8,369 bases of DNA from Candidatus Sodaliphilus limicaballi (GTDB taxonomy: Bacteria > Bacteroidota > Bacteroidia > Bacteroidales > Muribaculaceae). The position numbers and the translations under genes are program-made. The stretch covers positions 1 to 8,369 of the forward strand of contig JAGHSP010000189.1 of assembly GCA_018065815.1 (NCBI GenBank), in the 5' to 3' direction. Under the pieces are notes generated by a model. The model had not been told where the DNA came from and ran no database searches. It saw nothing but the letters and a program-made list of their open reading frames with translations. Positions 1 through 6,192 of the stretch are shown here, in pieces; positions within the stretch are counted from its first letter, which is position 1; every line of letters starts with the position of its first letter.

Positions 1-45
1 GTATATGTACTGTTATAAGAATATTAAGTAATTTTTCCCCTATGG

Positions 46-77
46 AAAACGCAGCACACGACTTGCGTGTGCAGCGT
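46..77 (-). terminator. Probable rho-independent terminator of the gyrA-TPR unit
   Basis: A hairpin lies 20 bp past the stop codon of the leftward TPR gene. The inner stem pairs GCACACG (54-60) with CGTGTGC (66-72) around the loop ACTTG. After one A/A mismatch, ACGC (49-52) pairs with GCGT (74-77). Read on the minus strand, the stem runs into TTTT (49-46) and then CC, so the U-tract is short. A second possible hairpin, TTTTCC (33-38) with GGAAAA (44-49), overlaps the tail and could compete or extend the structure. Position and orientation fit a terminator; the weak U-tract keeps this moderate. Confidence 0.55.
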
Positions 78-97
78 CAATATAAATCTAAATTAAT

Positions 98-1138
98 TTA
101 CTTTGCCGATTTGAGAAGCTCAAGCTTGTACTGTATATCATCAAGATAAGCCTGTGCATTGCACTGGTCGTCAAGCTCTTTAGCCTTTTCAAAGTAAGGA
201 ATTGCTTCTTCAAAGAGGGGGATCAACTTCGGAGCAAGCTGCTTGTTGCTAGCGTCAAGATTCTCGTCGATAATCTTCTGTGCCTTCTTGTAGAGGCAGT
301 CGCCGCAGCGCAACTGTGCCATTGCATTGCTGGGATCAAGTTCGATAGCCTTGTGGTAGAACGACTCAGCAGCTTCAAAACCCTTGTCCTGCTCTACGAT
401 AAAGCCCTTGAGATACTGCAGGAAACCTGTGTTCTTTTCAGCAGCACACTTGTCAACAAAAGCATTTGCCTTGTCAATAGCCTTCTCGTTTACGCACTGC
501 TCCACAAACAGAGCAACACTGTTGTTTCTCACAACCGAAATGTCAGTGCTCTCGAAGCCCATAGCCTCAGCCTTGTTTGACAAATCATAAGCTGTTTCAT
601 ACTGCTTCAAGTTAAATGCCATATAAGCCTGCATGAACAATACCTGACCTACATCAGAAGATTTAACACGATCCTTGAAGGCGTCGCTTTGAAGTCCTTT
701 AGCATAGAGATCATAAGCATCAAAAGCCTTCTGGAAATCCTGAGCTTTGAAGTAAGCATCACCAATGGGGCCATAGTCTCCTACGTGTCCGTTGAGGATT
801 GAAACAACTTCAGCCGAGAATTTAGTCTTGAATTTGGGCTTACCTGTCTTCTTGTCGATTTTGGGTTCGCCTGTCTTCTTGTCAACCTCAATGATTGTGT
901 CACATGCAAGCACCTGCTTCAACAGGTCAACACCCTGCATAAAGATTTCGGCACGTTCCTTGGCAGTAACATCCTCTGCATTCTTGTCCTTCACCAGCTG
1001 AAGCTGGAAATCTGCACTCATCTTGTCATATTTCTCGATTGCAGCCTTACCCTGTGCAAACAAAGATGCTGCATCCTGTGCTGCGGCACTGCCAGCAAGC
1101 AGTGAAGCACATGCTAAGAAAAGAATTGATTTTTTCAT
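98..1138 (-). CDS. Exported tetratricopeptide-repeat protein of unknown function
   Basis: A 346-residue protein with no function I can name. Residues 1-20 look like a Sec signal peptide: Lys2-Lys3, a hydrophobic core (ILFLACASLLAG), then an SAAA site with cleavage likely after Ala20, giving a periplasmic or envelope-associated product. Cys10 lies too early and in a poor context (FLAC) for a convincing lipobox. Helical TPR-like pairs are seen around residues 122-149, 164-194 and 237-270; the last is the clearest, with GFLQYLKGF, then AAESFYHKAIELDPSNA. A further pair, at about 272-324, is interrupted by an insertion near 291-303. Residues 86-103 are a tandem duplication of a 9-residue Lys-rich unit. 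The mature part has six cysteines, including a CGDC motif at 278-281. TPR folds usually scaffold protein-protein contacts. The gene starts 21 bp after gyrA on the same strand, so co-transcription is likely; no Shine-Dalgarno site is evident. The start is the only Met that keeps the signal peptide. TPR and export calls are firm; the role is unknown. Confidence 0.9.
   Translation of the reverse strand: MKKSILFLACASLLAGSAAAQDAASLFAQGKAAIEKYDKMSADFQLQLVKDKNAEDVTAKERAEIFMQGVDLLKQVLACDTIIEVDKKTGEPKIDKKTGKPKFKTKFSAEVVSILNGHVGDYGPIGDAYFKAQDFQKAFDAYDLYAKGLQSDAFKDRVKSSDVGQVLFMQAYMAFNLKQYETAYDLSNKAEAMGFESTDISVVRNNSVALFVEQCVNEKAIDKANAFVDKCAAEKNTGFLQYLKGFIVEQDKGFEAAESFYHKAIELDPSNAMAQLRCGDCLYKKAQKIIDENLDASNKQLAPKLIPLFEEAIPYFEKAKELDDQCNAQAYLDDIQYKLELLKSAK
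830..883 (-). repeat. 27-bp tandem duplication inside the TPR gene
   Basis: Two adjacent 27-bp units (830-856 and 857-883) match at 23 of 27 positions. On the coding strand they encode two copies of DKKTG(E/K)PK(I/F), residues 86-94 and 95-103. The segment lies between the N-terminal helices and the first clear TPR, so it probably forms a flexible, positively charged loop. Because the unit is a multiple of three, copy-number change would not break the frame. Confidence 0.85.
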
Positions 1139-1159
1139 CTGTCTATAAGTTTAAATTGG

Positions 1160-3730
1160 TTATTGTTCAACATTATTCTCATTCTCTTCAACGCCATCGT
1201 TTCCGGCAGCGTTGTCGGTTGTATTATTGTTCACGTCCTCAACCACCTCGTCAAATGCATGCTCCACGCTTTGCTCATCAGTTGCCTCGGGCTCTGTATC
1301 AACCTTGCATACTGATGCAATCTCATCGTTCTTGCGCTCAAGGTTAATCAAGCGAACACCCTGGGTTGCACGACCCATCACACGCAGGTCTTTAACACGC
1401 AGGCGAATGATGATACCGCTCTTGTTGATGATCACGAGGTCGTTCTCATCGTTCACATTGCGTATTGAGATAAGTTTACCTGTGCGCTCTGTGATATTCA
1501 TTGTCTTCACACCCTTCGCGCCGCGGTTGGTCACGCGATAATCCTCAAGCTTGCTGCGCTTACCCATACCTTGTTCCGATACTACAAGAACATCATCCTG
1601 GGTGTTAGCACGCATGCAGATCATGCCCACGATTGCGTCACCTTCGCCGTCGAGAGTCATACCTCTCACACCGGTAGCGGTGCGGCCCATCACGCGAACC
1701 TTGCTCTCATTGAAGCGTATTGCGCGTCCATTGCGGTTAGCAAGGATTATCTCGCTGTCGCCTTCAGTCATCACTGCGCCCACGAGGCAATCATCTTCAA
1801 GGATGTTGATTGCACGCACACCGGTAGCACGTGGACGTGAGAAGTCCTTAAGGCTGGTACGCTTCACGATGCCATTCTTTGTGGCAAACATGATGTAATG
1901 CGACTCATTGTATTCGGGATCGAGCAGCTTGGTCGCACGCACGAATGCCAAGATGCGATTCTCCGGACCCAGGTTAAGCAAGTTCTGGATAGCACGTCCC
2001 TTGCTGTTTTTAGTACCCTCGGGGATTTCAAATACTCGCAACCAGTAGCAACGGCCCTGCTCGGTGAAGAACAGCATGTAGTTGTGGTTAGTTGCCTCAT
2101 ATACAAACTCGATGAAGTCCTCGTCGCGGGTGTCGCTGCCTTTGGCTCCCACACCACCACGGTTCTGCGCGCGGTACTCGCTCAGCGGAGTGCGCTTTAT
2201 GTAACCGAAGTGAGAGATAGTGATAATCATGGGATCATCGCTATAGAAGTCCTCGGCGTTCATCTCATCGGCAGAGTATTCGATAACGGTCTTGCGCTCG
2301 TCGCCGAATTTCTCCTTCACCTCGATCAGCTCGTCCTCTATCACCTTGCGGCACACGGCGGGATCGTTGAGAATTGACTCCAGGAACGCAATCTGCTTCA
2401 TCACTTCCTCCAACTCGTTGCGCAGCTTGTTCTGCTCCAGGTTAGTGAGCTGGCGCAAACGCATTTCCACGATTGCACGCGTCTGCACTTCGTCCAGACT
2501 GAAGCGTTCGCCCAAGCGGCTCATCGCTTCCTCGGTGGTCTTGCTGCTCTTGATGATTGCAATTACCTCGTCAATATTGTCGCTTGCCACAATGAGTCCT
2601 TCAAGGATGTGAGCACGGTCTTGAGCCTTCTTGAGCTGGAACTTTGTGCGACGTATCACCACATCGTGGCGATGGTCAAGGAAATATTGCAGGAGTTGCT
2701 TCAAGTTCACCGTCTGCGGGCGTCCGTTAACCAGACACACATTATTCACGCTGAACGATGACTGCAACTCGGTCATCTTATACAATTTATTGATGATGAC
2801 ATTAGCGTTCTGGTCTCTCTTCACGTCAACCACGATGCGCATACCGTGACGGTCGCTTTCATCGTTGACATCGCTGATGCCTTCAATCTTCTTTTCTTCT
2901 ACCAAGCGTGCTATTGACATGATGAGTTCACGACGATTCACATTATAAGGAATCTCTGTGATGATAATCTTGTCATGTCCATGCTCGCTCTCAATTTCAG
3001 TCTTGCCACGCACAACTATGCGTCCACGGCCGGTTTCAAATGCGTCTCTCACGCCCTGGTAGCCATAAATGATGCCACCGGTGGGGAAATCAGGAGCTTT
3101 GACATACTGCATGATGTCCTCGACTTCCATCTCGGGGTTCTCAAGCAGTGCCACGCAACCGTCGATACACTCGCTCAAATTGTGAGGAGGCATATTGGTG
3201 GCCATACCCACAGCGATACCCGATGCTCCGTTCACGAGCAAGTTGGGGAAACGTGTTGGCAAAACCGTAGGCTCCGAGAGTGTGTTGTCAAAGTTAGGCT
3301 CGAAATCAACAGTATCCTCGTCGAGGTTATCCATCATGAGTTCGCCCATCTTGTCAAGGCGGGTCTCTGTGTAACGCATCGCAGCAGGACTGTCACCATC
3401 GATTGAACCATAGTTACCCTGGCCATCTACCAGAGGATAACGCATTACCCACTCCTGGGCCATACGCACCATTGCATAGTAAACCGACGAGTCGCCATGG
3501 GGATGGTACTTACCGAGCACATCACCCACGATACGGGCCGACTTCTTGTAAGGTGCATTTGAGAAGTTTTTCAACTTCGCCATACCGAAGAGGACCCTGC
3601 GGTGCACGGGCTTGAAACCGTCGCGCACATCAGGCAAGGCACGGGCCACAATCACCGACATAGAGTAGTCGATGTAGGATTGCCTCATCTCCTGTTCGAT
3701 ATTGATCTCTAAAATACGATCACTGTTCAT
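1160..3730 (-). CDS. gyrA: DNA gyrase subunit A
   Basis: A full-length 856-residue GyrA, the breakage-reunion subunit that with GyrB (not in this window) introduces negative supercoils using ATP. The N-terminal winged-helix/tower part spans about residues 1-490. The catalytic tyrosine is Tyr120 in AAMRYTE, equivalent to E. coli Tyr122. The quinolone-resistance region is HPHGDSSVYYAMVRMAQ (76-92): Ser81 matches E. coli Ser83, but Tyr85 stands where E. coli has Asp87. The C-terminal beta-pinwheel runs from about 497 to 810 with repeated blade motifs. Its GyrA box is QNRGGVG (522-528) instead of the canonical QRRGGKG, which I recall as the Bacteroidetes form. An acidic, Asn-rich tail (about 811-856) resembles the regulatory acidic tails of other GyrA proteins. 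ParC is the main alternative, but the length, a complete pinwheel and the GyrA-box-like motif favour GyrA. Met1 precedes the conserved N-terminus (ILEINIEQEMRQSYIDYSMSVI) and has AT-rich upstream DNA with no Shine-Dalgarno site. It is the first gene of a leftward unit with the TPR gene. Confidence 0.97.
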   Translation of the reverse strand: MNSDRILEINIEQEMRQSYIDYSMSVIVARALPDVRDGFKPVHRRVLFGMAKLKNFSNAPYKKSARIVGDVLGKYHPHGDSSVYYAMVRMAQEWVMRYPLVDGQGNYGSIDGDSPAAMRYTETRLDKMGELMMDNLDEDTVDFEPNFDNTLSEPTVLPTRFPNLLVNGASGIAVGMATNMPPHNLSECIDGCVALLENPEMEVEDIMQYVKAPDFPTGGIIYGYQGVRDAFETGRGRIVVRGKTEIESEHGHDKIIITEIPYNVNRRELIMSIARLVEEKKIEGISDVNDESDRHGMRIVVDVKRDQNANVIINKLYKMTELQSSFSVNNVCLVNGRPQTVNLKQLLQYFLDHRHDVVIRRTKFQLKKAQDRAHILEGLIVASDNIDEVIAIIKSSKTTEEAMSRLGERFSLDEVQTRAIVEMRLRQLTNLEQNKLRNELEEVMKQIAFLESILNDPAVCRKVIEDELIEVKEKFGDERKTVIEYSADEMNAEDFYSDDPMIITISHFGYIKRTPLSEYRAQNRGGVGAKGSDTRDEDFIEFVYEATNHNYMLFFTEQGRCYWLRVFEIPEGTKNSKGRAIQNLLNLGPENRILAFVRATKLLDPEYNESHYIMFATKNGIVKRTSLKDFSRPRATGVRAINILEDDCLVGAVMTEGDSEIILANRNGRAIRFNESKVRVMGRTATGVRGMTLDGEGDAIVGMICMRANTQDDVLVVSEQGMGKRSKLEDYRVTNRGAKGVKTMNITERTGKLISIRNVNDENDLVIINKSGIIIRLRVKDLRVMGRATQGVRLINLERKNDEIASVCKVDTEPEATDEQSVEHAFDEVVEDVNNNTTDNAAGNDGVEENENNVEQ

Positions 3731-3825
3731 AATTCACTTAAAAATTTATCAATTCTGCGACACCGCACCGCAGGCTCTCTATGGCCCAAGGCTAGCACGA
3801 ATGCCACTATATTATAAATAACTTA

Positions 3826-3833
3826 CAAATTTA
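3826..3833 (-). promoter_or_regulatory. Candidate gyrA promoter, Bacteroidetes -7 element
   Basis: On the minus strand the sequence TAAATTTG is an exact match to the Bacteroidetes -7 consensus TAnnTTTG. It is the only exact match on either strand between gyrA and clpC. A start site a few bases downstream would give a gyrA leader of roughly 85-90 nt. The -33 TTTG element is not evident at the expected distance of about 19-21 nt; the sequence there is GATG-like. The call therefore rests on one element plus position. Confidence 0.4.
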
Positions 3834-3960
3834 AGCATTTTTCCTCACATCTCATCGCTTTTGCCACAACTATTTTGCAATTATCATGGCACAATTATTG
3901 CATTTCTACTATAAATATTTGCAACAAGGATGTTTTGGCCCTTAAATGCCTCAATTTTCC

Positions 3961-3990
3961 TTTTTGACACGGCAACGTAATATAAGTTTA
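3961..3990 (+). promoter_or_regulatory. Weak candidate clpC promoter
   Basis: TTTTTG (3961-3966), which also begins a TTGACA (3964-3969), is followed after 16 nt by TAAGTTTA (3983-3990), a one-mismatch version of TAnnTTTG. The spacing is shorter than usual for Bacteroidetes. Transcription would start almost at the clpC ATG (3999), implying a nearly leaderless mRNA. No better forward match was found upstream; TATTTTG at 3871-3877 is one base short of the -7 spacing. No CIRCE-type heat-shock operator is visible. Confidence 0.2.
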
Positions 3991-3998
3991 AAGAGACT

Positions 3999-6164
3999 AT
4001 GAAAAAAATTAAATATACCAATGCAATCCAATATGGCAAGCGGTTCAACACTCCGCTGCCGGTTGCAGGATTAGACTATCCCGAGGAAGAGGATGACGAC
4101 TTGGCCGACGACGACCGTGACCAGTCTCAGCCTGGCCCCTCTGGCAATGAAACGCACACACAGCGACGAAATGTCACAAAGGGTGACAATAATGACACAC
4201 CTGTCATTGACAAATATGGCAAAGACATAACCCGTGCCGCTGCCAACGATGAGCTCGACCCTGTCGTTGGACGTGAAAAAGAGATTGAACGACTGGCGCA
4301 GATACTCAGCCGACGCAAGAAAAACAACCCTGTCCTCATCGGCGAACCCGGTGTGGGCAAGAGTGCTATTATCGAAGGCCTGGCCAAGCGCATCATCGAC
4401 CGCAAGGTCGCTCGCGTGCTCATGGACAAGCGCATCGTGTCGCTCGACATGGCATCGGTCGTTGCCGGAACTAAGTATCGCGGGCAGTTTGAGGAACGTG
4501 TTAAAGCCATCGTTGACGAGGTCGCCAAGCACCCTAATATAATTCTGTTTATCGACGAAATTCACAATATCGTGGGTGCTGGCAATGCCAGCGGGTCTAT
4601 GGATGCGGCCAATCTGCTCAAACCAGCGCTTGCACGCGGCGAGTTCCAGTGCATCGGTGCAACGACTCTCGACGAGTATCGCAAGAACATTGAGAAAGAC
4701 GGTGCACTCGAGCGTCGTTTCCAGAAGGTGATCGTTGACCCAACATCGGCCGAAGAGACATTAGAAATTCTCCACAACATCAAGGACGTATATGAGAAAC
4801 ATCATGGCGTCTCATATACAGAAAAGGCCTTAGAAGCTTGCGTCAAACTCACCGACCGCTACATCAGTGACCGTTTCTTCCCCGACAAGGCTATTGATGC
4901 CCTTGACGAGGCTGGTTCACGCGTACACATTTCCAAGGTTGTTGTACCCAAGGAGATCAGTGACCTTGAAGAACGCATTGTCATTGCCCAAGACAATAAG
5001 TTCCGTGCTGTGCAGGAACAAAATTTCGAAAGCGCGGCCAACTACCGCGACCAGCAGGAACGCTTGAAACTTGAATTGGAATATGCCAAGCAAAAGTGGG
5101 AAGAAGAACTCGACTCACGGCGTGAGGTAGTCGATGAGGCCGATGTTGCCGAGGTTGTTGCGCTCATCACAGGCGTTCCCGTGCAACGCATCGCCCAAGC
5201 CGAAGGCATCAGGCTGCTTGGCATGGGTGACGAACTCAAAAAACTCATCATAGGCCAGGACGAAGCTATTGACAAGATTGTGCGCGCCATCCGCCGCAAT
5301 CGTGCCGGACTGCGCGATCCCAATCGCCCCATCGGCTCGTTCATGTTCCTTGGTCCCACTGGCGTAGGTAAAACGCTGCTTGCCAAGCGTCTCGCTGAAT
5401 TTCTTTTCAACTCTCCCGATGCTCTCATACGCATCGACATGAGCGAATACATGGAGAAGTTCAATGTGTCGCGACTCGTGGGTGCGCCTCCGGGATATGT
5501 GGGCTATGAAGAGGGCGGACAACTCACCGAGAAAGTGCGCCGTCACCCCTACTCTGTCGTCCTTCTCGACGAAGTGGAAAAAGCTCACCCCGATGTGTTC
5601 AATATGCTATTGCAAGTGCTCGACGAGGGCATGCTCACCGATAGCCTGGGTCGCAAGGTCAACTTCAAGAACACTATTGTCATCATGACATCCAACATAG
5701 GTACACGCGAACTCAAAGAATTTGGCGCCGGCGTGGGTTTCAACACATCGGTCATCACTCGCGAACGCAGCGACGCCGTCATCCGCAAGGCACTCAACCG
5801 TTCATTCTCTCCTGAGTTCCTCAACCGTGTCGATGACATAATCACGTTCAGTTCGCTCGACCACGACAACATCCTGCGCATCATCGACATCGAACTCAAG
5901 TCGTTCTACGATCGCGTTGCACAAAACGGGCTCAAACTCAAAATCACTCCTGCGGCAAAGGACAAGGTTGCCGATCTGGGATTTGACCCGCAGTACGGCG
6001 CAAGACCGCTCAAACGTGCTATTCAGAGCTACATCGAAGATCCCCTCAGCGAGCTGTTGCTCCGCGAAGAGGCTGCTGCGGGCGACACTATTGTCATCGA
6101 CTTGAACGACGACGAGGTTGTAACTCGTGTAGAGAAAGAACCAGCGTTACAAACCAACGAATAA
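3999..6164 (+). CDS. clpC: ClpC-type AAA+ unfoldase lacking the Clp_N domain
   Basis: A 721-residue Hsp100 ATPase, the cytoplasmic unfoldase partner of ClpP (clpP is not in this window). The first AAA+ module starts near residue 69. It has Walker A GEPGVGKS (115-122), pore-loop Tyr160 in TKYRG, Walker B with Asp186-Glu187, and arginines at 239-240. The middle segment (about 320-380) is short and carries a UVR-like helix pair (about 336-360, QNFESAANYRDQQERLKLEL), typical of ClpC and unlike the long ClpB coiled coil. The second module has Walker A GPTGVGKT (452-459), pore-loop Tyr500 in GYVGY, Walker B Asp524-Glu525 and sensor-2 GAR (667-669). VGF at 579-581 is the ClpP-docking loop, so a protease role is expected. 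Full-length ClpC is usually about 820-860 residues with a double Clp_N domain of about 140. Here residues 1-68 hold only an unmatched start, an acidic run (28-41) and a polar linker. The upstream DNA shows no missing exon-like frame, so this is not a simple frameshift. The start ATG has no clear Shine-Dalgarno site. htpG follows after 28 bp. Confidence 0.95.
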   Translation: MKKIKYTNAIQYGKRFNTPLPVAGLDYPEEEDDDLADDDRDQSQPGPSGNETHTQRRNVTKGDNNDTPVIDKYGKDITRAAANDELDPVVGREKEIERLAQILSRRKKNNPVLIGEPGVGKSAIIEGLAKRIIDRKVARVLMDKRIVSLDMASVVAGTKYRGQFEERVKAIVDEVAKHPNIILFIDEIHNIVGAGNASGSMDAANLLKPALARGEFQCIGATTLDEYRKNIEKDGALERRFQKVIVDPTSAEETLEILHNIKDVYEKHHGVSYTEKALEACVKLTDRYISDRFFPDKAIDALDEAGSRVHISKVVVPKEISDLEERIVIAQDNKFRAVQEQNFESAANYRDQQERLKLELEYAKQKWEEELDSRREVVDEADVAEVVALITGVPVQRIAQAEGIRLLGMGDELKKLIIGQDEAIDKIVRAIRRNRAGLRDPNRPIGSFMFLGPTGVGKTLLAKRLAEFLFNSPDALIRIDMSEYMEKFNVSRLVGAPPGYVGYEEGGQLTEKVRRHPYSVVLLDEVEKAHPDVFNMLLQVLDEGMLTDSLGRKVNFKNTIVIMTSNIGTRELKEFGAGVGFNTSVITRERSDAVIRKALNRSFSPEFLNRVDDIITFSSLDHDNILRIIDIELKSFYDRVAQNGLKLKITPAAKDKVADLGFDPQYGARPLKRAIQSYIEDPLSELLLREEAAAGDTIVIDLNDDEVVTRVEKEPALQTNE

Positions 6165-6192
6165 AATCAAACACTATAAACATTTTAACACT

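Noticed and set aside
98..1138. TPR protein as a lipoprotein, because of Cys10 in the signal peptide.
   Set aside because: Cys10 follows FLA, not a good lipobox, and comes after too short a hydrophobic stretch; the later SAAA site fits signal peptidase I better.
2975..3406. A long plus-strand open frame (143 codons) antisense to gyrA.
   Set aside because: It lies wholly inside the strongly conserved gyrA reading frame, its protein resembles no family, and there is no promoter or start context; it is a shadow of gyrA codon usage. The same applies to the 159-codon frame at 1898-2377.
1160..3730. The gyrA gene as topoisomerase IV parC.
   Set aside because: The protein has a complete set of pinwheel blades, a recognisable GyrA-box-like motif (QNRGGVG) and the acidic tail expected of GyrA.
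3781..3840. TAGCACGAATGCC (3793-3805) looks like the left half of a CIRCE heat-shock operator.
   Set aside because: The matching right half (GAGTGCTAA after about 9 nt) is absent, and the left half itself is imperfect; no HrcA operator can be supported.
3731..3998. A frameshifted or displaced Clp_N-coding segment upstream of clpC.
   Set aside because: The region is only 268 bp, AT-rich, full of stops, and shows no Clp_N-like peptide in any forward frame.
5115..5588. A 157-codon minus-strand open frame inside clpC, and similar ones at 4071-4565, 6205-6738 and 7240-7686 inside clpC and htpG.
   Set aside because: All are antisense to conserved coding sequence, their translations have the compositional look of reverse-complemented codons, and no independent signals accompany them.
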